A stretch of DNA of 64,000 bases from Excoecaria cochinchinensis (Eukaryota; Streptophyta; Magnoliopsida; Malpighiales; Euphorbiaceae). The translations under genes were made by a program, and so were the position numbers. The notes under the pieces were generated by a model that had not been told where the DNA came from, did not search any database, and was given only the letters and a program-made list of their open reading frames with translations. Of the stretch, positions 10,153 through 21,448 are shown in pieces; within the stretch, counting starts at the first letter, position 1, and every line of letters starts with the position of its first letter. The stretch lies in NCBI GenBank assembly GCA_947683425.1, contig CANTUQ010000043.1, forward strand, positions 5,961,501-6,025,500, read 5' to 3'.

Positions 10153-11926
10153 GAGATGGTTCGGGACTTTCTATTTATTTATACCTTGATTAAATTACAA
10201 TTGAGTTTTGAATTTAAGATTTCATCCTTTTTCTCATTCATTTAAATGCAGCAATTTAACGTGCATATCAATCACATAATAAAAGCAGTAAATAAAACAA
10301 GATTAAAACAAAGTAAATAAGAGTACAATAAATTACAACAAAACTAGGGGTGGAATACAACCCCCATTGTAAATAAAATATATATCATAAATAAAACGGG
10401 CTATTTATTAAGAATGAGGACATTGGTCCTCGCATGCATGGTTAAAGAAAATAATTTTAATGTGACAATTTATTTTGGATGGAAAAAACTAGGACATTGG
10501 TCCCATCTTATTAGAAAAAGTTCCAAGTTTAATTAATAGAAATATTTTTGTGATTTTATTTTTAGCGTGCCTAAAATAAACAATTTTATTAGGAATTACA
10601 TTTGACAAAATAAAATAAATACCAAATAAAGCAAATAATACAAATAATAAACATAAATGATCAAACCAAACAAACCTCCTGGATCTCCTCGTTTTCTCGT
10701 GAGAATGCCCAAAAAGGGAAAATAGATATTAGAGTCAAGAACAAATACAAAAAAAATTAATGTTAGTAATTAAATCAATTAAATCAGTTAAACATATAAT
10801 AAATAATAAAATAAAATAAAATAAAATAAGATGGCATTAAAATGACAAATGAATCAAAATGTTAATAAATTAAATTAAATGAAAAAGCATGCATTATGAA
10901 TGACAAATAAGTTAAATGACATGATGGAAACCAATAACTCAACATATTAATATATTCATAAAACATAAAGAACAATAATAATGAGAACAATAATGAAAAA
11001 TAATAACAATAGTAATAATAATAATGATAATCATGATAAAAATAGTAATGATAAATAAAAATGAATAATCACATGAATAAAAATGTAAAAAAAGTTAAAT
11101 TTAATGTAAGATAATATAAAACAAATATATATACAATAAATATAAAAATCTACATGATGATTAATTTAATATGAACAAAAACGAATAAAAGAACAATAAA
11201 AATGAGGAATCGAACCTAAAATATTTACCCTCAGAATTCGGATTCGATGGAGGGAAAAAAATGAATGATTTTCTTACTTTATTTTGCAAAATTAGAATTA
11301 AAGATGATAAAAATTGCAATTTTATTCCAAAAAATAAATTGCAAAAAAGATGAAATAAACTAAAAAAAATTCTTAACAACAAAGAATGAATTTCTTTGTC
11401 TAAAAAATTATTATTGATCAAAAAGTTATTTTTATTTGAAGAAAAAATAAAAAATAATTAAAATCCTTAAGAACTAAAAATGATTTTCTTTGTCTAAAAA
11501 AAATAATCAATTAGAAAAAGTAAATAAAAATATTTCAAGAACAAACAATGATTTTTCTTTATTACAAGAATACATATTTCTGAAGAAATTAAACTTTTTA
11601 GTCTTGAACAATTTTTATTTTTGAGGAGAAAACCTGAAAAATGTAGAGAGAATTTTTGAAGAATAAGAAGAAGAGAGGAATTGAAGAAGAAACCCTAAAA
11701 ATGAATACTCCTTTTTTGTTTCATCTTTTTCTATTTATATCAAGAAAAAAAAGGAAAAAATAATTAATTAAGGAAAAACTAATTAATTAATTCAAATATT
11801 ATTTATATAAATTTAAAAATGGAAAAAAATGAAAAACCTTTAAAAATGGGATAGAAAATCAAATTTGGTGAAAAAATCCCGAAAAAAAATAAATTTGGGC
11901 CAAAAATCAGCATTTTCAGCGGAACA

Positions 11927-12003
11927 GGGGCGACCGACTCTTGTCGGTGCGCGCGCTGGCGACGCTCCGCACGTTGGTCGCACGCGCCGCGAGGCCGATG
12001 CAG
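11927..12003. repeat. GC-rich patch in Tat-A 5' LTR
   Basis: CpG-dense sequence with short inverted words (GTGCGCGCGC, GGTCGCACGCGCCGCG) inside otherwise AT-rich LTR. It holds the same place as 13080-13245 and 58362-58456 in the other Tat LTRs. Confidence 0.6.
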
Positions 12004-12226
12004 CCGACATCCGATTTTTTTTTTAAATTTTCTAAAAACACTATAATTTTTAAACTCAATTTTTCAAATTTAATTTTTAATACATTTTTTATTATTTTTT
12101 ATTTTTTTATTCTAAATTACAAATTTGACAAGAAAATCATCACTTTTAATATTTTTGCCTGTGAACAGGCATCTTATTATCATTGGGTAACTCCGATCTG
12201 AGCTGTCTTAGGACCCGGTGTCTACA

Positions 12227-12866
12227 CACACGTCCAAACACCTCAGATTATTCATTATTTAGATAGTCATTTAAAAACCATTGCATATACGAAAGATTTG
12301 TTTCATTTTCAATCAATGATATACTTAACAAAATTATTAAATTCAATCTTAACATCCAAAACAATTTTAACCTATAAGTAAGCTTACTCGAGACTCGAAT
12401 CATTAATGGCCCAATAAACTTTCTATACTTTGGTTCGGACTTGGAATGGTATTTCAAGCTTCTTACGTATCCCAAGGGATTAGGAATCAAAACCCCATAG
12501 TTCTAAAGGTTCAATATACAAAATTGTAGTATTTTCACTTATGATCCATTTACATATCATGTCATGCCACTTCTGGATGTATTCGGAGGTGTCTGACTCA
12601 TTAAGCTTTTAAGTATCTTCGCAATTATTCTTATTTATAATCTTAGTCACTGGTATTTCTAAGTCATAGCCATTTATTTAATCTTTTACAAACTCTATAC
12701 ATGTGATGGATAAGTTTTAGAAAGTTTCAGTGAACTTCAAGTGTATTTTCGAAGGAAAAACATACCAAAATACACAAACTAGAGGATGGTAAAGGTGGGC
12801 AATGATTCATGCCAACCATGGGGTTTCAAATAAGAAGAAAAGCCTTCATTTAACATGTTCTATCGC
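12227..12866. other. Unassigned 640-bp spacer between Tat-A and Tat-B
   Basis: AT-rich, with no coding I trust and no LTR ends inside. It lies between the start of the Tat-A 5' LTR and the start of the Tat-B 5' LTR, which face away from each other. It may be the only non-element DNA here, or part of an older element I do not recognise. Confidence 0.5.
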
Positions 12867-13079
12867 TGTAGACACCGGGTACCGAGAGAGCCTAGATCAG
12901 AATTACCCAATGATGAAATTAAGTGTGCCTATTTATATGCAAAAATGAAAGTTGGAAGTGATGATTTCCTTGTCAAATTGATTTATTAAAGATAAATAAA
13001 AATTTTTTAAAAATTATTTTAAGGTAAAAAAAGGGAGTTTTGAAATTATAGTATTTTAGCAAAAAAAAAAAAAAAAATT

Positions 13080-13245
13080 CGCGAGCATTGGCCTGCGGCA
13101 GCACGCTGGGCGCGCACGCGGGCGTCCCTCGTGCAGCGTGCGTAGGGCGTCGCCCAGCAGTGCGAGCGATGCCCTAGCGCGCTGCTGCACGCGGCGATGC
13201 CCTTCGGGCGTTGCTCGGCCCTATCGCCTCCCAACAGCCCTTTGG
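13080..13245. repeat. GC-rich inverted-repeat patch in Tat-B LTR
   Basis: CpG-dense, with recurring GCAGCACGC, GCGTGC, GGGCGT and GCGATGCCC words that pair with each other. A run of A (13063-13077) precedes it, as in the Tat-D 3' LTR. Confidence 0.65.
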
Positions 13246-14168
13246 GCATTTTTGGGCTATTTTTGAGTATTTTTACTCATTTTTTTTGTAAAATTTAATT
13301 TTAAAACCTTTTATCTTCTAAACCTTTAAAATTCTTCAGTTTTTTGTGATTATGAGGATTAAATTAATTTAATTTTTTCATTAAAAATTGATTTACTTGG
13401 AGGTATAAAATGAATTTTTAGAAGAGAATTAAGGGGAATTTTTTCTTAAGAAAAATTGGTTTTCTCTTTTCTTCTTCTTCAAGAACAAGTTCCCCAAGTA
13501 TTTTTAGTTTTTTTAGTTAATTCTTGAGACAAATAAATTAATTATTTGTTCTTATGAATTTTCTTACTTCTTTTTTAAAATTTTTCCTTAAGACAAATAA
13601 ATTAATTATTTATTTTTGGGATAAAATTTTGTTATATATTTTATTTTTATAAATCAAGACAAAGAAATTAATCACATAAATTCATTCATCACATCAAAAT
13701 TTAAGTGTAAATATTCTAGACTCAATTTTTAATTTAATTTTTGTTATAATTTTTTTTTTATAATTAATTAGTAACCATGTAGATTTTTGATCTATTATTT
13801 TATTTTTTATGTTCATGTGATTTAGCCATAAATTTAATATTTTTAGCACATCTTATTTTTATTCTTATTTATTTATTTAATTGTTCATATTTTGTTGTTA
13901 TTTTTATTATTATTATCATCACTTTTGTTCATATGTTATTATTCTTATTATTAGTATTATTATTTAACATATTTTAACATGTTTTTTTTATTTTTGTTTG
14001 CTTAATTGTTCATCTTCCTTATTATTGATTGTTCATCTTTTTTATTGTTTATTATCATTATTATTGTTATTGTTAATATCATTATTACTTTTGTTTTATT
14101 ATTATTACTATTGTGATTATTATTATTATTATCATTGTTATCATTGTTATTATTATTACCCTTATTGA

Positions 14169-15754
14169 CAGAGGTGGCAAATTGGGCGGGTTTGGGTTGG
14201 GTCATAAATGGGCGGGTCATAAATGGGTGGGTCACAAATAGGCCAAAAAGTATGGGTCATAAATGCGTCAAATACTCAAATGGGTTGGGCAGATTGGGTC
14301 GACCCATGGGCTAAAAATTTGATCAATTTTTTTAATAAAAATAATTCTCGATATAATAACGGGATATAAAAAAGACTACTAATATTGGCCTAAATAGGTC
14401 AGGTAATGGTCCTAACGGGGGCCCAAATGAGTAGAATGGAGGCCCAACTGGACCGAGATGTGGGTCGGCCCATTTGACACATTTTTTTTAACGAAAAATA
14501 ATTCTCAATACAATAATGGATACTAAAATAACTACCATAAAAATGTTGGCCTAAATGAAGTATGGGTCATAAATGGGTCAAATGCCCAAATAGGTTGGGC
14601 GGGTTGGATCGACTCATGAGCTAAAAATTTGACCAATTTTTTAATGAAAATAATTATCGTTATAATAACGGGATGTAAAAAAAATTACTAATATTAGCAT
14701 AAATGGGTCAAATGATGGCCCAAATGGGCCCGATGGAGGCTCAAATGGGCCGAGATGTGGGTTGATCCATTTGACATATTTTTTAAGAAAAATAATTTTA
14801 AATAAATTAACAGAATGTTAAAATGACTACTATTAAAAAATATTAGATCAAATAGGTCGTATGGCCCAAACGGGCCCGATGGAGGCCCAAATGGACCGAG
14901 ATGTGGGTCGACCTATTTGACCAATTTTTTAACGAAAAATAATTCTAAATATAATAACGGGATATTAAAACGACTACTATAAAAAATATTGGCTCAAATG
15001 GATCGGATGAGCCAAACGGGTCGGGTAGACACCCAAATGGGCCGAGATGTGGGTCGACACCCATTTGATGATGTGTTTGCTTATATACAAGCTCAAAATC
15101 AATTCCATAATTCTCAAAATAATAAATTAAGCCTCCACAAAAAATTTGAGCTCAATCAAAGTCCGTTTTAGGGACTGGTTCACTCTAATTGGTCCGATTC
15201 AATAATTTTCACTGTTACCGTAAATTTAATTTTCCATTGTCAAAAGTTTCTAAATATTATTCTAAACTTGTCTATGCCCTTAAAATAATATTTGGAGGTC
15301 ACTTACTATTTTTAGAGGGCCGGTCAAACCTTAGTCAAACCAGCATCCCTTAATACGGCTCAGGACTTTTTCTTATTTTTGACTTTTGGAGACTATTTAA
15401 ACTCATTTTCACTCCAAATTTTAACACTGGACTCATCGTAATTAGTATTTTCCGATGGTCAAATAAAATATTTTTTATTTCCGTGAGTAATTTTTACTCC
15501 GAGTGTACTATTCACCCTGGGGAAGAGTGAATAAGAAAAGGAACTCAGAAAAATAAAAGAGAAAGAAAAAAATTATTTTTGTCAAATACGGCAGTTGAGG
15601 TCCGTTGGGCTTTGCCAAATGACTCAAACGGGTTCAGTTTTAAATGGGTGCGATTTGGGCAATGGGCATCTTTTTAATTGGGCGGGGTTTTGAATCTATT
15701 TTATTGGGCGGGTTGGGCGGGATTTTTGGGCTTGGGCTATATTTGACAGGTCTA
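14169..15754. mobile_element. Non-autonomous hAT-type DNA transposon
   Basis: The ends are imperfect terminal inverted repeats: left CAGAGGTGGCAAAT, right (reverse) TAGACCTGTCAAAT, 10 of 14 matching and of the form common in plant hAT elements. Flanks CTTATTGA (14161-14168) and CTTATTGT (15755-15762) match 7 of 8, fitting the 8-bp hAT duplication. The 1586 bp hold no transposase; the first half is a tandem array and both subterminal zones are rich in GGGCGGGTTGGG-like words. It sits in the TTA tract of the Tat-B LTR. Confidence 0.8.
14254..15070. repeat. About 150-bp tandem repeats inside the hAT element
   Basis: About five diverged units. Each has 'gagatgtgggtcgac.ccatttgac', an A/T run, 'ataataacgggata', 'actactat' and 'gcccaaatgggc'. 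The 'gagatgtgggt' phrase occurs near 14458, 14753, 14899 and 15044, spacing 145-150 or double that. Confidence 0.75.
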
Positions 15755-15762
15755 CTTATTGT

Positions 15763-15801
15763 TATTTTTATTATTATTATCCATTATTACTACTACTATC
15801 A

Positions 15802-15838
<37 letters not shown>

Positions 15839-15850
15839 TTTTATTATTCT
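15763..15850. repeat. TTA microsatellite in Tat-B LTR
   Basis: TTA/TTATT repeats on the right side of the hAT insertion; they continue the tract at 13900-14160 on the left. Confidence 0.85.
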
Positions 15851-17010
15851 TGCTTATTGTTATAATTTATTATTATTATTTTTATTATTTGTGCTTTTAA
15901 TGCATGTTGGTTTGCTCATATGCTAAGTTACATATTTTTATTATGTCATTTAATTGATTTGTCATACATGATGCATTGTATTTTATTTATTTCATTTATT
16001 TTCATGTGTTATATGTTTAATTCATTTTTTATCACTAACATCACTTTTTATTTGTGTTTGTTTTATTTTCAATTTTTTATGTGTGAGCTTTTCCAATGCC
16101 AAGTGGGACCATATAGAGATTTGAATATACCATTTTGGTAGAATTTGTCTTTTTTTAACATTTTATTATTTTTCATTATTATTTTATTTGATGTAATTTG
16201 TATTAAGTTTATTTATTTTTTATGCACATTAATTAAAAGTCACAAAAAGTTTGATATTAATAAATTGGGATTTTGTTAATAAAATGGGATCAATGTCCTA
16301 ATTTCAACTATTAAAAATTAATTTTGAAAAAAAAGAGTTAATTTTCTCAAAATGGGATCACTCATCCCGATTTTATCAATAAACCCCAAAACTAGCTCTT
16401 CGATCTTTCTAAGTGAAAATGAGGGAACCAATGTTCCAAAATCCAATAAACGTCTCGATTTATGTATGATGTATTTTATTTTATTCTTCTTGTGTAGTAT
16501 TTATTTCGGCCCCTTGTAATTAATTTTGGAACAATTCTATTCATTTATTTATTTATACCTCTTTATTTTGGGGGATTGTTCTGTCCCTTTTTTCACTTGT
16601 AATTTTTTTCGCATTTTTTATTGCTTTCTTTACTGTTTTTCCAAAAATGCTTGAAATGCATTTTAAATTTATTGCATGATCACGTTAGATGAGAGATAGA
16701 ATTTCAATTGCTAAAAACTCATTTTTAACTTAATTTAAGGCATTAATAAGAGTGAAGTTTCGAACACATTCTCTAGTTTAAGACCCATGAGGTTAGACGA
16801 ACTTTTCCAATTTCTTGTAAATTGGGTGGCGACTCCAAAATACCTCAAAGGTGCCTAAAGGGTTCATGGGATTAGATGATCTTTTCAGTGATCTACTGGA
16901 AAGAGATGTCCAAAATATCTCATGATTGCTCAAGATCAAAAGAAACAAACCCCTCTCGGGCCCTAAAAGCAGGCATCCCGGGAATCGATCAGGTCCGGCG
17001 CGCGTCACAG

Positions 17011-17028
17011 TGGCGACTCCACTGGGGA
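17011..17028 (+). promoter_or_regulatory. Primer binding site of Tat-B (tRNA-Arg)
   Basis: TGGCGACTCCACTGGGGA, identical to the Tat-A site and complementary to the tRNA-Arg 3' end. It starts two bases after the LTR terminal CA. Confidence 0.88.
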
Positions 17029-17856
17029 CGTTGAAACTTTGCTCCAAAACTGTCTTGGTTAATAATATAATTGGATTTTTTTTAAAATTAAAATTCTATC
17101 TCTTTAAAAAAAATTACATTGTATTCATGGTAGACCCTTAGAATTATGCTAGTTTGGTGCCTTTCTTAACCCCGGTGCGTTCCCGAAACACGCTATGTTC
17201 ACTAAATGTGGGAAAGTATTAAGGATAATCACCAGCCTAAGCCTCGTACCTTATAGTATATCAAATAGAGACCCAATCGATCGTTATACTCATGATGAGC
17301 TAAACTCATTGGCAGGTATGCACCCTAACAATGTGCTTGCTATGTGGGCCCTTATATATTGAACAAATTCAAACATATTAACAGGACACTCATCAAAGGC
17401 TTTCATGCCCCGGTGGGCCCATTTTTAGTCTGTTTGAAAAGTCCAAATACATAATGGCCAAAACTCATACGCATGTGCTTTAAATTAAGAGTGTTATGCT
17501 GCTGGTTTCCTACCATGCACCATACGCACCCATTGGGTTTCTCGCTGACCCATGGGTCATGCCTACCTAGGAAAGAGACTGTATGGCCCCCTGTGTAGGA
17601 GCAACAAGGTTGGAAGGATTTACCTGCTTGTATGTGATTGTCTATGCTACATCAACACAATCATGCATTATATATATCATTCATGCATCATTCTAATAGT
17701 TCAAATCTTTCAGCCATCATAAATTCACCTAAGTGGACTAGAGGTTCTGAAGGTCGGCTGGTGAGGACAAATCTGCCCCTTGGATTGACAGAATTAGTGT
17801 CTGATTAGAATTTTGAGCCACTCTCAACGACCAAGGAATCATCCATAGAGTCACCA
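17029..17856 (+). other. Leader of Tat-B
   Basis: Untranslated, and shared with Tat-C (31643-30736) and Tat-D (48275-49167): 'cttaaccccggtgcg', then 'ttaaggataatcacca', then a near-palindrome at 17288-17300 (related to GCTCATGATGAGC of Tat-D) after GATCGATCG. Conservation in three diverged elements suggests an RNA function such as dimerisation or packaging, which is inference. Confidence 0.6.
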
Positions 17857-19249
17857 ATGGCAGAGGAGATCGGAGCTTTAACCACTTAAGAACTTGCTAG
17901 GAGACTAGAGGATTTTGAGCGAAGAATGTTAGAAATGATGGGCGCCATGGCCGATAGGGTTACTCATCCTCCTACTGCACAACCACCTGCTACTCCACAA
18001 CCACCAATAGTCCATGCTGGGGAGCAAGGTGAACCGTCTGCTTGTGAGGAGGCTCCTCTTATTGATAATGCTGTCCACCAACCCGTCAATGAGCATGAAG
18101 CTGTAGTGCCAATTGAGCCAAGAAGGGTAAGGATCCCAATCCTAAGGAGGATTTTGTGATGGAGGAGGGAAATAAAGAGGCAGTAGCACCTCAAGTTGTG
18201 AGGGCCAGAGTACCCAGGGTAGAGGATGAGGCGATGAGAGGAATGAGCAACAGATTGAAGCAGTCACTCGCATACTATCAGTCGAAAAGGGGATCAACCT
18301 CGAAGATAAAGATCTGGGGGATGAAGAGTTATTGCCCCAAAGATTCAAGATGCCTGAGCTGCCAAAGTTCGATGGTACTTCGGATCCATCTGCATATATT
18401 AAGCAGTATACCTTGGTGATGAAAGGCACAGGGTTGACCAAGAAACAGAAGATAGAATATTTCTGCCTTTATCTGGTGGGTCCGACTATGAACTGGTACC
18501 ATGGGTTAGACAGGAGGTCCAAGGAAGATTGGGACCTTTTGACTGAGGAGTTTATGAAGCAGTATGACTGCAGCACCAGAATGGAGGTCACCTTAAAGGA
18601 CCTCGAGCTTTTACAGTAAAAGAATGATGAGTCGTTCCATGAATACCTTACAAGATGGAGAAATAGGTTCATGAAGATGAAGAGAAAGGCTGACACTACT
18701 GACCAAATTAGGCTATTTATCAGGAGCTCTTGCCCTTACTTGAAAAAATTGCTCAGCTTTAAGGGGCTCAGAGACTGGGAGTCGCTTAAGAACATTGTTG
18801 TAGAGGCTGAAGGGGCTTACCTAGCAAAGAAAGCAAACCAAAATAACTTTCCTGGGAAAGGTTATGACAACCAATCAGGGTACAAATCAGGCAGTACTGG
18901 AAGCAGTAATAATAGAAGTGGTAAGACGGCCGAGGTTTCAGCCACCAAGGTTAGATAGGGTCAGAGGTACTACTCTAATTTGGGCCACCCTCTATCTTGG
19001 GTATTGGAGAAATTGATAAAGGAAGGCAAGTTGAGACCATTACCACCCAGGCCAACCATAAATCAAGGAAAGCCGGGGCATAAAGATTATCAATACTGTG
19101 CTTACCATCAGCACATTGGGCATTTAACAGATTACTGTCGAACTTTGAGGAACAAAATTCAAGACCTTATTGATTCCAAGGAGATCACTAACCCTGAGAA
19201 GAGAGACAAAAAGAAGAGCGCAAGCTATATTGCAGTTCCCCCACCATGA
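17857..19249 (+). pseudogene. Gag of Tat-B, broken
   Basis: The ATG at 17857 begins MAEEIGALTT, then a stop (17887), then ELARRLEDFERRMLEM, matching the coiled Gag N-terminus of the other copies. A proline-rich stretch follows, and a frame change between about 18140 and 18330. The core has 'FKMPELPKFDGTSDP', 'WYHGLDRRSKEDWDLLTEEF', 'FHEYLTRWRNRF' and LRDWESLK. Near the end is the zinc finger YCAYHQHIGHLTDYC (C-x2-H-x4-H-x4-C). In-frame stops lie near 18617 and 18956, and the frame ends at 19247-19249. This is the second best Gag in the window after Tat-C, but inactive. Confidence 0.85.
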
Positions 19250-19299
19250 ATGTGATCGGAGGAGAAGATTATGTTTTTTTTAGTTGCTTTTTATTCTAA

Positions 19300-19530
19300 G
19301 AACTTTTTATGACAATATTTGCAGTATTAGTAATTTCAATAAGATGAACAATCTTGCGTATTTGTATAGTGTCTCTAATGATTTCATTTCCCATGATCAC
19401 AATGCATTCATTTTTTGATTTTACTTCAATTAATACGATTACATTTAATCTCGAAACTTTGGAAAATCCAAAGAAAATCTTGATAGCATCTGATATAACT
19501 CCTGAATAGAGAAAAATTCTGAGAGCTGAA
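19300..19530 (+). pseudogene. Short pol remnant of Tat-B
   Basis: Only the stretch before reverse transcriptase survives: FNKMNNLAYLY, FISHDHNAFIF, 'TFNLETLENPKKILIASD' and a stop after ITPE, parallel to 52150-52340 in Tat-D. Protease, reverse transcriptase, RNase H and integrase are all gone, so a deletion of several kilobases joins this point to the 3' UTR. Tat-B could move only with proteins supplied by a relative. Confidence 0.8.
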
Positions 19531-21440
19531 AATAAAGAGAGAAAATAAAAATAGAAAGTAGTGAAAAAAAAACTAGTTGCAATTAGGGGATTGGATGACA
19601 ACTCACTAAGAGCACTAGAACCTTTCTGATTACCCGTCAAAGCGATCTCTGGATAAGACGGAACCTAAAAAATGATTTATGCATCCCTTCTTTGTATAGC
19701 TCTCTAAATGACTATTTTCTACCTATATTTCACAATCGCTTGCTAGCCCGTTGAGCCTTTATGCTGGTATGCTAAATGCGTACCGATTTTGTTGTTACCC
19801 AAGTTGAAACTACCCTTCGCCTAAAATGATTTTTGCCTCCTCTTAGAAAAATGGCTGCTCTAGTAAGGATGAATGTACATCATTGACAATTCTTTGGGTT
19901 ATCAAAAATTGCCCTGATAAGGATGAGTTTAAACTTCGGGAAGAGGGTTTTAGTCATACGCAAAAGACATGAGCTCTCAAAAAAAAAAAGATAGGAGAAA
20001 AAGCAATGAAAAAAAAAGGAAAAAAGAGAAAAAAGAAGTAGAGCTCAAGATAGTAACCCCTTGATGAGTTTTTGTGTTTATCTTTTTAACTTAATTATTA
20101 TTCTGAGCTTGATGAGCTAAAGTATTATCAACGCCAAATTCAAGAATACATTTATAGTACGCAATTGAGCTGAGAATGGTCCTACCATTAGTCGAGTAAA
20201 TATTACGGCCATTTTTCTCTAGCAACCTGATCCTCATTTGATAGCCATCTACCTAAGCCTAACGTTACAACCAAAATAAGACCTTTTGATTCTTGGTTCA
20301 GTCTTATCCAATTACTAAAGATGACCTTCTAAAAAGGTTCGGTACGTAGGAAGAGACATATGGTATTTCTTGAGCTTCAAGCGTGGAGCCACAAGTGCAT
20401 TTATGCATTTGAGTTAAGTCTCGTCCCTGATGTTGCATCTAAAATTTGCTTCAAAAAAAAACAAAAAAAAAAGAGCATTCTGGTAAAAAAAAAAATTAAG
20501 GGCAGAGAGAAAATTTTTAACCATGAAAACTTGAGAGAGCTGGTTGATAACAGGAGTTTAATGATTTCAAGATTTATCCTGAGATTAGATGAGGTCATAT
20601 ATTCTTTGAGTTAATGCCAAATAATGATCATGTGTCATGAAATCAAATTAAAACATATGCATTTATGCAATATTGATGTGGTCAGAGCAGTTAATTTTGC
20701 ATACTCAAAGTTGTTTAGTTCCGACATGAAGGTAGCAATTGTTACTATCTGCCCTCTACTTTTCTCGCTACTTGGGCCCTTCAGCTAATGCATTCTTCTG
20801 TCAACTGTGAGACCAATTCTACAGCACCTTCATGATAAGATTCAAGCTCGTACAACCATGATCTAAGATGTAAGTACATGCCCATCACGCCTGAAAGATT
20901 TTTGGCAACAGCTTCAGCCTCTCTTACAATCTGCAAAAAAAAAAGAGCCGTTAGAGATGAAAACTGTAATTGGCGCTCTAAGCAAAAGTTAGGAAAAGGG
21001 ATAGGGTGAAAACCTAGAAACAGGTAGTTTATCCTTAAAAAAAAAAAGAAAAAAAAGTCGCTGGATTGGGTTAGGTCCATTTCAGGCAAAAATAAGGCAC
21101 AGCGTTATGTGCAAATCCGCAAAGGACGTATTTCTCGCTAAGAAAAGCTAGTATGAAAATCCACAAGGGACGCACTACCTTAAAAAAATGACTACAGGTA
21201 TCAGATGAGAACCTCACAACCCCAAAGGCATGAAATTTAAAAGCAGCTTCCAAAGGGCATCGATCCTATAGCAAGTTGAGCGCAGCCCGGTTATCGCCTC
21301 CAAACTCACTTAGATGAATTCTTATCCTACATTTCTGCAAAACCCATGCATTTCATGTGCATGCTCACTATTTTTCCTGTATATTTGGTTTTTTAATTTT
21401 GCAGTAAGAGAGATTCGACGAGGACACCGGCAGAAGGCGA
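19531..21440 (+). other. 3' UTR of Tat-B, non-repetitive part
   Basis: There is no trusted ORF. From about 20500 it matches the post-integrase region of Tat-D ('gggcagagagaaaa', 'gataacaggagttt', 'gctctaagcaaaagttagg', 'gcaaaaataaggcacag'). The part 19531-20480 has no counterpart in Tat-D that I can see. Several poly-A runs with G interruptions (19980-20040, 20450-20500) are low complexity. Confidence 0.55.
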
Positions 21441-21448
21441 GTGATGAC

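Larger units (their letters stand above)
1..12226 (-). mobile_element. Tat-A: degenerate Ty3/gypsy (Tat lineage) retrotransposon
   Basis: The element reads right to left: 5' LTR 9777-12226, tRNA-Arg primer site 9758-9775, leader, gag remnant, pol fragments, 3' UTR, and a 3' LTR that runs off the left edge. Lineage follows from its gag zinc-finger type, its reverse transcriptase fragments and the primer site, all shared with Tat-C and Tat-D. Large parts of gag and pol are deleted, a piece of reverse transcriptase is inverted near 4600, and solo LTR S1 sits in the leader. It is the most decayed of the four Tat elements. The bases after the 5' LTR start are CACAC (12227-12231); the matching target copy would lie left of the window. 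Confidence 0.85.
9777..12226 (-). mobile_element. 5' LTR of Tat-A
   Basis: The 2450-bp LTR begins TGTAGACACCGGGTCC at its right end and finishes GCGCATGTCACA next to the primer site. It carries a GC-rich patch (11927-12003), AAT-rich tracts (about 10975-11060) and a triplicated block close to its 3' end (9873-10152). Long LTRs are usual for this lineage. Small ORFs inside, all AT-driven, look accidental. Confidence 0.85.
12867..17009 (+). mobile_element. 5' LTR of Tat-B, with a hAT insertion
   Basis: It begins TGTAGACACCGGGTAC and ends GCGCGCGTCACA, one base before the primer site. Without the hAT element and its duplication (1594 bp) the LTR is about 2.55 kb, close to the 2.45 kb of Tat-A. 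It holds the GC-rich patch (13080-13245), TTA tracts that received the hAT insertion, and near its 3' end a hairpin (CCAATTT..AAATTGG) followed by TGGCGACTCC (16827-16836), a copy of the start of the primer site. Confidence 0.88.

Noticed and set aside
12227..12866. Host gene or exon in the spacer
   Set aside because: The only ORF of note (80 codons, minus) has no recognisable domain, and composition and stops look non-coding.
21415..21440. GAGGACACCGGCAG as an LTR start of Tat-B's 3' LTR
   Set aside because: It shares a few bases with TGTGGACACCGGGT, but the sequence after it does not follow any Tat LTR and goes into tandem repeats.
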